From: Knoxdaviesia capensis
Taxonomy: Eukaryota; Ascomycota; Sordariomycetes; Microascales; Gondwanamycetaceae
Reading direction: 5' to 3'
Length of the DNA: 64,000 nt
NCBI GenBank assembly: GCA_001510575.1
Contig: LNGK01000004.1
Location: forward strand, 865,895-929,894
Positions 45,776-58,674 of this stretch are shown here, in pieces. The position numbers and the translations under genes are program-made. The stretch's first letter is position 1. Every line of letters starts with the position of its first letter. Under the pieces are notes generated by a model. It saw only the letters and a program-made list of their open reading frames with translations. It did no database searches and was not told the DNA's origin.

Positions 45776-47435
45776 GTCTCGGTGGCCTACGGTGTGTTCC
45801 GTCTGATGATATCCGCGCTTAGTCGTTCTCTTTTTTTTTCTTTTTTCTCTTTTTATGTCTCGAGGGTTTGGAATTCCGGGAGGTTCGCTTGTCATTTGGT
45901 TACTTTTGAGTTTGTCCATTCAAACTCACGAGGACGAACCCAGTTCACACAAAACCCATTAAAAACAACCAAACTCAAAGCGTCTATTTCTACACTCAAC
46001 CTGGATCGGGATCGGCACCATTTGTCTCGTTTTTTTTTCCGTTTCTATTCATGTTATTTTATGTTTTTCTCTCTTTTTACTCTTTGCGTTTTGACTTCTC
46101 GGGACCGGCTACACACCGTAGCCCTGGTTTTTTCCCTAGTCAATTCATACATTCCCCAGTTACAGTTGTCACCCCAAAAAAAGAAACCATGCTCTTTTTT
46201 TCTTCTTCAAAATTTCGCACCCTCTCTTCCTTCCCGGCATTTGTCTCCTTGCGGCTTGTTTCTTGTTCTCTTCTCTCTTGTTCTGAAGTGCTTTTTTTCT
46301 CATTCATGATTCTCGGGGGAACAGGAACGGTACAAATCCCCGGGCGGTTTCTCCTGTTCTGGATTGCTTGTTCGGCGTTGTTTCTTGCCCTCGTTTGCTT
46401 TCTTCTGTGATCCGGGGAGGGTGGAAGGTGGACTGAGAGCCCGACACGGATGCCGTACTCTGGCTCTGAGAGGGTGTTCTGGTCCTTAACTTGCTGTTTG
46501 TTTTTCTTTTCGTTCGTGATACTCTTGAGATGGGCTGGCCTTCTGTCCTGTCGTCTTTTTCCCCTTTTTCCCTAGCTTTTGATTTTTGCTTCTGTTGTAT
46601 GCTGGACTTTGATCTCTTTCTCTTCCTGTGTTCTCTTAACGTTGTATTTCCTAACGGCTTTTTATCTCTTTTTTTTATCTTGAAACATGTCTTTTTCTCT
46701 TTTGCCTTTCTTTTGGTGCTATAGTGAATACATTATGTGATATGTGCTCTTTATGGCCTGGCTTGTGAATGTGAAGTGGCCTCTTCTCTCCATGAGGAGG
46801 TTATGGTGTATCTTACTTGATATATGGCCGTCCATACCTCCACGACAAGAGAGGATAAGGAAATGTATCTAGTAGTATATAAGTGTTCTATTAGTACTTA
46901 AACAGGTGAGACATTATGGAACCAGATATATGAACAGCACCTGTTCAAGATCGAACATGGCAAGAAAGTATAATATATGTAATTTGTTTTAACATACTGT
47001 CTTAAGGAATCGTTGTCGGATCGTTGTTGTCTGATCGTTTGAATGAAGAAGGTACGTACCCTTTCCACTTATGTAACCGCGTAGTCAGCGACTTTGTCTG
47101 CCCTGATTTGCTACCCTGACCCTGGGGCACAACTGCCATCCAAAAGTATCCCCACACTCTGCTCACGTGATGATTAGGGTAGCTGCAAAAGTGGTGTTCC
47201 CCCCCACAAAGGTGAAAAAAATTACCTTCATTGGGCGGGCGGACTCAGCAAGAAGTTTTAGTGTAGGTTTTTTTTCCCTTCCCGCACACTTTGCAGCGAA
47301 ATTGGGAACCTCTTTTAATTTTCCCTCTGATTTTTTTCCTGTCTGTTTTTTTTCCCCTTTCCCTTCCAACAACCATCCCCTCCTCCACCGAAATCGATTT
47401 TTTACTACTTCCGACGTAGGAACAAATCGATCACC
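45776..47435. other. Intergenic region between SSN6 and RPL3
   Basis: About 1.7 kb with no gene. The first kilobase is T-rich, probably the SSN6 3' UTR and flank. An 8-bp inverted repeat AACAGGTG/CACCTGTT lies around 46902-46947. CACGTG occurs at about 47164-47169, followed by GATTAGGG. A pyrimidine-rich tract then leads to the RPL3 start. Confidence 0.55.
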
Positions 47436-49105
47436 ATGTCGCACAGAAAGGTAAGAAGGCGAGATCAACTGTCGAGGGCTGGCTTGCATGTCCAGATGTG
47501 GTGTTGTCGTCCCTGGCACGCACAAGCTGGCGTGTGGGCGAGTCTCCCGCACATCGACTTTTGAGAATCCGACGATATTTCAAGGGCCAAATCGGTGGCT
47601 CTCGCATTTCCATTACGGACAGTCGTGTTCTAACGGTCGTGCTGGACTTAGTACGAGGCGCCGCGACACGGTTCGCTGGCTTATCTTCCCCGGAAGCGGG
47701 CTGCCCGCCACCGCGGTAAGGTTAAGGCGTAAGTGAACATATATATATATCCCGATTGACCGATACGGAGGATGGACTGGCTGGATGATTGGGAGTGCAG
47801 TGGTGGCTACCATCCGAGAATTCCGGCTGCTGCGTGGTTGTGTGTGCTAACATCGCCGTTTTGACTCCCACCACAGTTTCCCCAAGGACGATCCCAAGAA
47901 GCCCGTCCACCTGACGGCCGCCATGGGCTACAAGGCCGGTATGACGACTATCGTGCGCGACGTCGACCGCCCCGGCGCGAAGTCTCACAAGAAGGAAGTT
48001 GTTGAGGCAGTTTCCATTGTGGACACCCCACCTGTACGAACAACGCAGCCCGCTTGGCTATGTGCCTATGGCTAACATCTTAATATTTTTTAGATGATCG
48101 TTGTTGGTCTTGTTGGATACATCGAAACCCCCCGCGGCCTCCGATCGCTCACCACCGTGTGGGCCGAGCATCTTAGCGACGAGCTGAAGCGCCGCTTCTA
48201 CAAGAACTGGTACAAGAGCAAGAAGAAGGCCTTCACCAAGTACGCCAAGAAGCACTCGGAGAGCAGCGGCGCCAGCATCACGCGCGAGCTCGAGCGCATG
48301 AAGAAGTACTGCACCGTTGTCCGCGTGCTTGCCCACACCCAGATCCGCCTGACCCCGCTCAAGCAGAAGAAGGCCCATCTGATGGAGATCCAGGTCAACG
48401 GCGGCTCGATTGCCGACAAGGTTGAGTTCGGCCACAAGCTGTTCGAGAAGCCGTTCTCGATCGACTCGGTGTTCGAGCAGAACGAGGTTGTCGATGTCAT
48501 TGCCGTCACCAAGGGTCACGGATACAGCGGTGTGACTGCCCGTTGGGGCACCAAGAAGCTGCCTCGCAAGACCCACAAGGGTCTCCGCAAGGTTGCTTGT
48601 ATCGGTGCCTGGCATCCGGCCCACGTGCAGTGGACTGTTGCCCGTTCCGGTCAGCAGGGTTACCACCACCGTACCTCCATCAACCACAAGATCTACCGTG
48701 TGGGCAAGGGCGATGCCGAGGACAACGCGTCGACTGCCGTCGATATCACCAAGAAGAAGATCACTCCGTACGTACCAAACAGGCCGATGTTGCGGTGTTA
48801 CAAGTGGTGTTGCTGGAAACTAACGTCCCCCCTCCTTTCTCTCCCTGTCTAGTCTCGGTGGCTTCGTCCGCTACGGTGAGGTCAACAACGACTTCCTCAT
48901 GATCAAGGGCTCGATCCCTGGTGTGAAGAAGCGCATTGTCACCGTGCGCAAGTCGATGTACACCCACACCTCGCGCAAGGCGCTCGAGAAGGTTGAGCTC
49001 AAGTGGATCGACACCTCTTCGGAGTTCGGTCACGGAGCCTTCCAGACCCCTGCCGAGAAGAAGCAGTACCAGGGCACTCTCAAGAAGGACACCATTATCG
49101 CGTAA
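47436..49105 (+). CDS. rpl3: 60S ribosomal protein L3 (uL3)
   Basis: uL3 is an essential large-subunit protein that reaches the peptidyl-transferase centre. Five exons (47436-47450, 47652-47728, 47877-48033, 48094-48767, 48853-49105) give 391 residues, the normal length (yeast 387). The first exon encodes only MSHRK and is followed by a 201-nt intron. Exon 2 continues YEAPRHGSLAYLPRKRAARHRGK. The segment GAWHPAHVQWTVARSGQQGYHH contains the conserved tryptophan-finger region and the histidine that is methylated in yeast Rpl3. Introns 1-4 are 201, 148, 60 and 85 nt. I looked for box C/D snoRNA motifs in the introns, because uL3 introns host snoRNAs in some eukaryotes, and found none. It is in tandem with SSN6 and convergent with the MFS gene. 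Confidence 0.97.
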
Positions 49106-51916
49106 AGCGCCAGTGGCCACAAGGAAGTCAAATACCAAAAATAGAGAAATCATTCACAACAACCACACAGGTCGTTTCGTTTTCTTTTTTCCAATCCCGC
49201 GTCGTTTCTTTTGTCTCTCGTCTCTCTCTCTCTCGTCATGTCTCTCATCCCCCTCCTTTTTTCCGTTTTAACTGAGAGTTGGCCGCATGGGCCAGCCTAG
49301 GATTTTCATGATCTTTCCCTCCCTCTCTACATCCCTCAAAATCCCACACACTTCACGATGAATGGAGGGGTTTTTTTCTTTTGTTTTCTCTATCATGCTT
49401 GTCACCGGTGTCTGAGGGTCTTCTTTTTTTTTCTCAAATGGTTCCAGTTTATATCGGCCGGTAGGGAAAACACTTAAAAAAGAAATAACAACAAAATTGT
49501 TTATGATCATCCTTCTTTTTCTCCGGGGTATAGATGTAAATCACCAGTAAAAGAGTTAACGCAAGCTATGGGAAGGTCGAAAGGAAATGAGAAGTCGGTC
49601 CACTAGGGGTACTTTTATATGTGTGCAGAAACTGTGTTTGTGTGTAGTGATAGTATATCCCAGAAGCATCTGGGGAGGGACTCGGGGTGCAGTGGCTGTG
49701 AACAAACGTAGTGATTCGGCCTTGGTGGTGCTACGAGGCTCGAAAGGGCATTTGTATGCAGACTAGAGATAACTACCGTGACCGCGTTTGCTCGTAGTCA
49801 AGTGGTATCGTGCCTGCACCTCGCCCGTCCCCTTCCCATGACCCATAGCGTATCTAGTACATCCACCATAGTCCTCAGACCATAGCCGTTGAACTACACG
49901 ATACGCAGAACCTCCGTCAGTAGCTGCTGGCCGAGTCCACGCGTCCCAGGAGAACGAACCGCAGACCTCCCTCGACGAAGTCCAGCCGCTCAGTATCCCT
50001 GGACAACTACCCGCGAAGCACCGGTCCTCCAGCCCGTGCCCCGCCGAGCCCAACAACCGGCGCATGACCCCGCGCCAGGCGCCGTGACTGGCTGCGTGCA
50101 CCGCCGGCCGTCCCCGATCTTTGCTGGGCCTGTGACACCGGGCGGCCGGCCCAGGACAACTTCCCGGCTCGGCCCGGTTTTGCGCGGGTCCCTTTTTTGT
50201 CCTGGGTATTAGGAAAGAGAGGTGTCGATATGGGGGGGCTGGTGGTGGAATCTGCAGGTTTGGGGGTGCCACGGCTGGGTTGAATGTGTGATGCGGCTAC
50301 CCGTATTTCCTTTCCTTTCCTTTCCTTGTTTTTCTTCAACCCCAAAAAGGCAATTGCTAGTTGAAGCCCTTTACGTCGCGTTTGCCGCATACAAACGCCT
50401 AATGTTTGGAAGGAGCGACCCATAAAGGACCTGCCTCATGCAGTTCCCAGCGCACGCGCCGATTAGTAACCAACTCCAACCGGCCGGGGGGGGGGTTTCT
50501 TTTTTCTCCGGCCGTTGTGAAGGCGGTCGAGTTGGCTGGTGGCTTTTTTCCGGCTCCGGCGGGGGGGCTACTATATCGCCGACTCCGAAGTCCGGCCTTG
50601 GCACGCCGGGGCCGGGTCCCGGGCTTAACGGAGGGTGAAGTGGAGAGAGATTCAGAAATGACTAAAAAATAACAAATAAAATAAACAACGAAGGCGGGCT
50701 GGGCTTTGCCTGCCGGTCTCTCTTCACATGCCCGGCAGCAAGTCACAAGCCGCCTGTACACTATGAACAGTCCGAGCAGTGGTATAGCGGCGGGATTTGA
50801 AGTTCATCGGTCGGGCCCATGCAAGGGGTGGAGGAACGCGCACACACTCTGCGGATATCTTCGATGTTTTGCTTGATTCCCATCCCAGCTGCGCGTTCAG
50901 CAGCAGCCAGGGGTCACGCACACCCCGCCTGCCGGAGTACCTGTTTGCTTGGCCGGCTGCTTGTCCGGCTGGTGGTCCTCGCACAAGCCGTATCACACAC
51001 GTTTGGACGAGCAGACTCAACCTGGTAGCTGATAGAACCTGCTGGACCAGCAGAGGGACCAGAGCACGCGAGTTTCGCCCTTTCATTGCCCCCTTTCGCA
51101 GCACAAGAGACCCGCACCAAGTCCGACAGGGCTCCACGTTCCCACTCGTGAGTCCAGTCCGCACATGGACCTAGATAAAAAACGTGCCTCGGCAAAAAGC
51201 ACAAGGGGGTCGGCCGTCGATAAAGGAGACAGACTTCCAGGGAGGCCCCGAGCAGTCCTGGAAGTAATTTGATATGGGGGAGGGGGGTGTGTGTCCACAG
51301 GGGGGACCCCCTCCAATTTCCAAGCCGGAGGATTGAGGCTCTGCTTGGCTTTCCCGATTTTATTCATTTTCTTCTTTCTTTTCTTTGCTTTTGACGGCGG
51401 CTGGTCAACCTTTCATGTGGTCTTGGTCGAACGAATCCCGACGGAAACGGGAGTGTGTTCCAGAAGACCTAGCCATGTTTCCTTCCCTCCCCTTCACCCT
51501 TTTTATTTTATATTTATCTTTATTTTTTTCCTTTTTTTCCCCGGTCTTGTGAGGCCCCGCGCGGAGGTGTGTTCGGCGTTCAGCGTTCAGGGGAACGTAC
51601 AAACGCCAAATCCTTCCGTCACTGACTCCCGCTGCCCAAGACGACCATGCAAAACCATATCCTCATACACGAAAACTTTTTTTCTTTTTTTTTTTTTTTT
51701 TTTTACTTAAGACACCAAATAGAATTCACGATTGGCAATGGGGGGTATCTCCAAGGAACTTTTTGTATTTCAGAAAAAAACTAAACACAGAAGAATGAAG
51801 AGCGGGCCACCCTAGTTTCCGGGCTGCCACGCTGCTACATACAAATTACTGCTACATTGATGCAGAAGAAGCCCGCTTCGAAAAAAGAAACAGGTCAAGT
51901 CCCAAAAGCAAGATGT

Positions 51917-51966
<50 letters not shown>

Positions 51967-52222
51967 GTATTATCGAACGGGTGACAAGAGAAAAGAGAAA
52001 AGAAAATTGCAGAGCAGGAGCAGGTATATAGAAGAGCAGAAAAAAAAAAAGAAAAAAAGAAATAGTCTATGAGGTCCCAAGAGAGCAAGAAGTCAAATCC
52101 AAGATGGCCGAGAAGAAAAGGAAATAAGTAAAACCCGGCCGTAAAAGTGATCGAAAGAAAGATAAGGAAATATAACAAAGGAGAGATTTGTCAGATGAAG
52201 AGATTATGGCGAGGCCGACCGT
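49106..52222. other. Convergent intergenic region between RPL3 and the MFS gene
   Basis: About 3.1 kb, no supported gene. An open frame of 169 codons on the minus strand (49763-50272) is Pro/Arg-rich and matches no family. GC-rich sequence runs at 49880-50200 and 50800-51250, T-rich sequence at 51350-51710. A (CA)24 microsatellite lies at 51918. Confidence 0.5.
51918..51965. repeat. (CA)24 microsatellite
   Basis: A perfect CA dinucleotide run of 48 nt. It is not RIP-mutated, although CpA is the RIP target, showing that this part of the window has escaped RIP. Confidence 0.95.
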
Positions 52223-54208
52223 TTATTTGGTCTTGTCGGTCTCCGTCGCCGGCTTCTCATGGTGCAGCTCGCCGTTCGGCGTGCCACTAACAGTCTGCGA
52301 CCCGGCCTCCGCCTCGGCATCCGGCTCGGTCTGCGGCGCAACACTCGCGAACACCGCGTCGTCCATCGCGAACGAGCTCTTGGCACGAATCTTCGAGCCG
52401 TACAGGTAGAAGATCAGCGGGATGGGGATCAGCACAACGGCAACGCAGCCGAGCAGGGTCGACGCCCACTCGATGCCCATGCCGTTGAACATCTGCGTGG
52501 CGAACAGCGGGAAGGCGGCGCCGAAGATCGACCGCAGCAGGGTGTTGGCGGCGATGCCCGACGCGGCGAACATCAGGTACGCGTCGACGATGTAGTTGAG
52601 CGCCTGCAGGAAGATCGACATCAGCCCGAAGCCGGTCAGCAGGCCGCTGAGCGTCGGCGCAATCCAGTGGATGTCGGCGCGGTAGCCCGTCCAGCCAAAC
52701 CAGAAGATGCCGATGGCAAAGGCCACGCCGCCCACGATCGTCAGCGGCAGACGCCACTCGGGCACCGGCACGCCGTTGTTGGCCGCCAGCTTGCGCTGGT
52801 ACCACGGCTGGCTGAGGGCCACGGCAATCGACGCGCAGACCATGCCGACGACCATGCCGAAGAAGGGCAGGCCGGCGACTCCGGGCGTCATGTGGTGCAC
52901 ACCCTGGAACACCAGCGGGTAGGCGGTCAGGAACAGGTACAGCAGGCCGTAGATGAAGGCCATGTAGATCGACAGCAGCAGGATGATGGGCTCGGAGATC
53001 AGCATGCGCATCGGCCGCGAGAAGTTCTTGTTGACCAGCTCGCGGAAGTCGATTTCGATTTCCTCCTGCTTGGCGTGGATGCCCCAGTTGAGCGTGCGGC
53101 GGCGGAGCTCGGCGGCCTTCTCAACCAGGATGACGGGCGGGTAGGTCTCGCTGAGGAACAGCAGGTTGAGCACAAAGGCGGCCGAGCCCATGATGCCGCA
53201 CAGGTACTGCGTCCACCGCCAGCCGAGGTACGACGTGGTGATGAAGCCGCCGATGAACGGCCCCAGCGGCGGGCTGGAGAACACGGCCATCGAGAACAGT
53301 GCAATGGCGATACCGCGCGTGCGGCTGTCGAACATGTCGGAGAAGCACGCTGCCACGACGGCCAGCGGGCAGGCTCCGAAGAAACCGGCGAAGAACCGCG
53401 AGATCATCACCGTTTGCAGGTCCTTGGCGGTGGCCGTGGCAAAGCAGAAGACGGTGAAGCCGAACATGGAGATGACCAGCGGCAGCCGACGGCCGCGCAG
53501 CTCGGAGAGAGGAGCCCACAGCAGCGGGCCGAAGGCAAAGCCGAGCACGTACAGCGACACGCCGAGAATGGCGGTGGTGTGGCCGACGTGGAACTCGGCA
53601 GCCACGGCGAAGATGGCGGCCGAGAAGATCGACGAGGTGAAGGCGGCAGTCATGGTGGTGTAGCCGAGCACGAAGGCAGTGAAGAGCCTGTGTTGGGGGT
53701 TGGAAGACAAACGGTTAGGTCAAAGTCCGCATCCGGAACCCCTTTCCGTGAGTGTGTAAATACGAGGAGAGAGGAGAGGAGGAGGAGGAGGAGGGGGGGG
53801 GGCTTACTTCTTCCGCATCGGCCAGTTCTGGGCGTGGTACGGGTCGTCCGGCCCGTCAAACTCCACCACATAGTCCTCCTGGTCGGGCAGCAGCGGTGGG
53901 AACGGCTTGCCGCCGCCAAACGGCGGCAGCGGTTTCCGCGACTCGCGGTGGCGGAAGCTGCGTGACCGGCCGACGGTGGCCGACTGCTGGCTGCGCTGGG
54001 TGTTGATGCGCGAGAGCGCCGTGGGGTTGCGCTCGAGATCGCCGCGGGTCGAGGCGCGGCTGAGGGCGTTTGGCCGCTGGTAGGTGTTCAGGTCGGACGA
54101 TGTCGACGACGTCGTGGACAGGTGGGATGCAACACGCTCGATCTCGTTGCTCTCGGAGCTGGTGGGCCCCGGAGCAGCCGCCGGAGGGGCGTTGCCGAAT
54201 CCGGCCAT
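52223..54208 (-). CDS. MFS transporter, DHA1 drug/polyamine:H+ antiporter type
   Basis: Two exons (54208-53808 and 53687-52223; 120-nt intron) give 621 residues. The first 120 residues are hydrophilic, Ser/Arg-rich and cytosolic. They are followed by DDPYHAQNWP (121-130), the DDPxxPxNW-type motif that opens fungal DHA1 transporters of the FLR1/TPO group. Twelve hydrophobic segments can be traced, from LFTAFVLGYTTMTAAF to LLGCVAVVLIPIPLIFYLYG. The motif A region reads GFAFGPLLWAPLSELRGRR between helices 2 and 3. A long hydrophilic loop after helix 6 contains RRRTLNWGIHAKQEE. The tail is acidic. The substrate cannot be told from sequence; multidrug, polyamine or siderophore-like efflux are all possible. 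No biosynthetic cluster lies next to it. The start ATG was chosen as the one opening MAGFGNAPP; sequence upstream is promoter-like. Confidence 0.9.
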
Positions 54209-57200
54209 GGTGAGAATTGGGTAGAGAGAGAATGAAGGATCCGGATGAGAAATTAAGGGTCTTTGCTTGGTGCTGTTCAGAACATAGAGTGCAAGTGTCT
54301 TGAGGGTATATAGTGGCAACGGGCGAAAACCAGGTGAGACGCTTATAAGTGGTTGAACCAAGGGTGACACGCGATTCGATGGGGGAAGACGAGAGATCAA
54401 TTAGAAAGGATATGAATTAATTAAGAGATATTATGAGTATTAGGAGAGATGGAATGAAGAATCTCGATCAAGGAAACATAGCACAAGATCAGAAACGATG
54501 AAAAAGAAGAGAGAGGGGGAAGAATCAAGAGGAGAAAAGATGGGCAGATGTCGCTAATTAAGCAACGGCAGTATTCGGTCAGGGTTTGCAAGAGAAGGAG
54601 CGCCCAAGAACAGGTTCCTTCCTTAGCAGGCAAAATTAAAATACACGAATATCCGGATGATCAATGGCGCGGAAAAGGCGAAAATAATAAAATAAAATAA
54701 AATGGTTAGAAACACGCCCACTAGTCCTGAGGCGGCGGCTCTTTTCGTGTCTCTCGCTCGCTCCTTCTCTGCTTGTGGTGTTCTGGAATTCTTCGGTCCC
54801 TTGTTCTTTCCTGGTTCCCCTGGACCAATTCTTCCTTTCCGTACGGCATACGCGTATTAAAAAAGAAACTTGGGATTTATAATGATAATCGTGACAAGGA
54901 ACCTTATGCGGCGAATCGCCAAGTCCGTGTGCGTTCGATGCATCAACTGCATTTCCATCCGAGGAAGGGTTTTGTGCTCTTTGGTCCCTGGCTGGGGCGG
55001 TGGGCTTCCAGGGGCGCGGTTTACATGAGCTCGTATGCCGTGGGTTGTTGGTTCATGGCAGGTTGCTCTCATCTGGCATCAGTCATGCCCAGCCAGGAAC
55101 TGAATGCCTTCCGTGACTACGTATCTACTGTATGGAGCATAGATGCCACGATGTCGCCACGAAGACACTCTCCGCATGGCCTGAACGTAAGGCCGGAGAG
55201 TCTGTTCCTCCCCTCTCCGCGCGGCAATAACACGCAGAAGAGAGAAAAACGAAGAGCAAAGAAAAAAAAGAAAAAAAGAAAGAAAAAAAAGGGACCTAGC
55301 AGGCGTGAAGAAAGGATTTGCGGCAGCTGTAAGTGGGTGGGTGTGTCTAGTACAAACGAGAGAGAAAAAGTGGTTCCCACACTGCACCAGAGGGGATCCA
55401 CACATTGTCGGCGGTCGGCTTATCCATGCCGGAGATGGGTTTCCGTGACAGGGCACGACTTCCGAGCACATGCTTTTTTTCGCAGGCCACTCACCCACCT
55501 CCCCACCGAGGTACCAGACCGTCCTGTGCACTGACGACACCTGGACGGACAGTCGGCCAATTCAGTGCCCCTTGTCCCGGGGGTGTCTTTGCCCACACAC
55601 ACACCCTCTTCTTCCTTCTGTCGAAAAAGGGTTGTATTCGCTATTCCGTTTCACAGACCGACAGCTTCTTTTTGATAGGTCTTGGCCTTTTTGGTCCCAA
55701 CAGGAGAATTCTAGCTCATCGCAGGGTATCGATCAAATCGGGCATCTTGAGATATCTCTATTATAGTCACAGCCCTTTGTCTCGTGTCTCGGCCTCCCTA
55801 ATTCCCACGAGATCGTTCTCTAATCAGATCCATATATTTGCTAGAGAAAGTCCGGGCCAATTGACACCATTTTTCTTTTTTCTCCGTTTTTGCGTAGTCC
55901 CCTCTGCACTGGCCTGGTCCCGGCAATGCTTCGCCATCCGGCAGGATTTCTTATTCCCTGGTTGGAATTGTGCAGCTTGCTTCGAAATCTGGATTGGGCG
56001 CATCTAGGGGACCTCGAACCATAGATTGTCCCGTGCCCCGAGTGAAAAAGATATACTGCTGTAATTTGGCCCTACCAAGCGGGATCGATCGACCGCCATC
56101 CTGTGGGAAAATATATATATATGCGCCACAGACTCACTGAAGTTGTTCCAGAACGTGGGACGGCGTGGTTCACATGAGTCAGTCGATGCGTGTCTTGGCC
56201 TCGACTGCATCAACCGGTCGTGATTTTCTTTTTGGCCAGACGTACGGCCTGCCGCCAGTTACCAGAAAGAGTGCGTAGGTCAAACTCAGTGGTTCCAATG
56301 ACCAATGCCGTGGTCGTCGCGCCCTTGTTGCCTCCGTTCCCGGTGCCGAAGCAGGAGGCCCGAGGCAAAACGCAAAATACGAGAGAGAGGGAGAAGATGC
56401 TAGCAACTCAAAAAACCGGGGGGGAGTGGTGACGAGAGAGAAAACTCGGAGAACGCCAAATCTCCGGAAAGCACCAGTCCGGAGCCCCCTTGCCAGGCGC
56501 GGCAGATGAAAAAGAAGAAACGAGTCGGCTGTGCTGCTTGCTCCTGTTCTGCTTCTGCTCTCTTGCGTCAACCGGCGTTCATGTCATTGATGGTTATTGC
56601 AGTCGAACGCGTCGGGTGACACCAGCTCCCCCAAAAGCTCACACACAAGACATGCCACATCCGGCAGAGAAGATGTCAGACACTTTTTTTGCGGTCTTTC
56701 GGCTCCGAGATTTGGGGAGCCGAAAGAAAAAAAAGAAAACAGGAAAAAAAAAAGAAGAAAAAAAAAAAAGAAAAAAACCCCCCCGGCAAATATGTGGGAT
56801 GACATCACCGCGCAAACCAAGCGCTGGCTCTTTCTCCTTTCGGTGCGGCTGCGACACGAACTTTTTTCTCTCTTTCCTTCTCTGCTCTCCACTTTTGATT
56901 GGCCGCGCTTTGCCGACCGGCCCGGCCGAAAAGGGCTTAGCCCTATAACAATGACACAGCCATGACTTTCCTTCTCGTCTCTGCTGCTCCAATCTCGATC
57001 CCGGTAATCCCCTGTTTATTTCCGAACTCCTCATCCAGCGCCGAGCCGTGCGTCGGGTCTCCGGCACACTGTGGCTCGCACCGGGCGTTGTGATTTGGCC
57101 TTTTTATTTTATTTTTTTTTTTTTTTTGCATCAACTTGCTGGTCAGTTATGCACCTTCGCTAGGCCGGCGGATGCACCATCGCGAGACGGACCGGGCCAA

Positions 57201-58674
57201 CTCCGATGTGTCCGCTCTGGCGACAAATCACTCTTCGTTTGGACTTCGCTGCCTTATGCGGTGTAACTCCCGCCGAACGGTGTGGCCGGTTGTGAATATC
57301 ACGGCCGGCTAACTGCAGCAAACGCACACACACACACACACACACATACACACACACTCAGCACCACCCGTCAAGAACCAAACCTTGAGCCGCGGCTGCT
57401 AAGAGGCGGAGATCATGAGCACGCACAACCCGTTCAGACGCACACATCTCATTCAGCCGTCCTGTTTGGCACACACTCGTTTACCTAATATCCGCCGCAG
57501 AGTGGCTCAATTCCGTCTCCTTCGCTCTCCTTTCTGCCCGCCTCCGTGTCCGTTTCCCTCTGCTCGTTATTACTGAGCAGCAGGAGCACCGTGCCAGATC
57601 ACCCGCTGGCATCTGGCTCGCCCTAATTTCTCACCCTGGAAACGATCCGAAATCCACAAGCCGAGGATCAAAGGCCAGCGCGCACCAGCCAGCCCAGGCA
57701 TGGTATAGCAGAAAATTATAATAATAATAAGAAATGAAAAATGAAAAATGAAAAAAGGTCCGCTGGTTCTTGGCCGAGGCTTAACGCCCGGCTCCAGTAA
57801 ATAAGGTTTCCATTATTTATTGTTTTTCCTGCTGCGTTGCTCCTTTCCCTGATTCATCACACCCAGACTGCCTGCAGAACTGACTTTCTTCTGCTTCTGC
57901 TTCTGCTTCTCATCCCCAACAGACTCTCTTTGCCTTACGGTGCTTATTCGCCACACGGAAAGAGATTTCGACCTTCGTTTTCTGGAACGTTCGCCCAATG
58001 TCTTCTGTGGACGCGGAAAACCGCACCGCCCCAGGAACCAAAAGCCCAACCCGAGAAAGAAAAGAGAGAAAAAAAAAAGGAAAAAAAGAAACTCGCCGTC
58101 TAGTCAGGTTCTGGCCTCTCCGTAGTCCAGGAACTTTTCCTAAACCTGTAACAGCCGAAGCAAAATGGACCCCAACTAAGGTGTTGGTCGGGGCCCCTAC
58201 TCCGTAGAGCATGCTGCTAGACAGACAGAAAAGACATCATCGACCGCCGGCAGATTCAAAAACAAGGCATGTCTTGGGCCGCTCTTGGCTTGCTGGGACG
58301 TCCCGCTTCGCTGGCGGTTCGTTTTTTTGATGGCTTGGTATTTCCTCCTCGGTTGGCCAAGTTCCGCCCCACGTCATCGCATTACCACTTGTCTCAACAC
58401 TTCTTTTTCGGTGTCTCGTCTGCAAGACATGTGGGATCGTAGGGCGACAAACGAATGGTTGGGAGCTGAAACTGGGCTGTTGGTTTCCGGCATTAGGAGA
58501 GGGACACTGTGTCGCTAGGGTTAGGGCTAAGCTTCTTAGGTTTCGTATCACGGAATCGGCATGCGTTTACGAGCATGAGACGTACAACACTCCACTTCAG
58601 TCTTAGGTCGGGATGTTGTATATATATTATTCTAATCCGACCTAGCCGGGGAAAATTTGAATATTACTGTTGAA
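54209..58674. other. Intergenic region between the MFS gene and the RIP-affected element
   Basis: About 4.5 kb, no supported gene. It holds the MFS promoter (AT-rich, 54220-54720), several poly(A) blocks (for example 55258-55292, 56726-56775 and 58068-58090), CA repeats at about 57325-57359, and an inverted telomere-like motif at 58516. Base composition is ordinary until about 58.6 kb. The last 55 bp before the transposon still contain several TpG dinucleotides. Confidence 0.5.
58516..58528. repeat. Telomere-like motif, inverted copy 3
   Basis: TAGGGTTAGGGCT, the reverse complement of the inner 13 nt of the 16-mers at 25188 and 34929. It lies about 150 bp from the edge of the RIP-mutated element. 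Confidence 0.8.

Noticed and set aside
47451..47876. snoRNA in RPL3 introns 1 or 2
   Set aside because: Neither intron shows a C box (RTGATGA) paired with a D box (CTGA), and no H/ACA layout was evident.
49785..49860. tRNA-like A-box sequence (GTAGTCAAGTGGTATCGTGCC)
   Set aside because: No matching B-box or T-arm occurs within 100 bp and no acceptor stem pairs.
49763..50272. 169-codon minus-strand frame downstream of RPL3
   Set aside because: Pro/Arg/Gly-rich chance frame in GC-rich DNA without homology signals.
56000..56070. GGTTCGAGG on the minus strand resembling a tRNA B-box
   Set aside because: The flanking bases do not form a T-arm and no A-box lies at the right distance.
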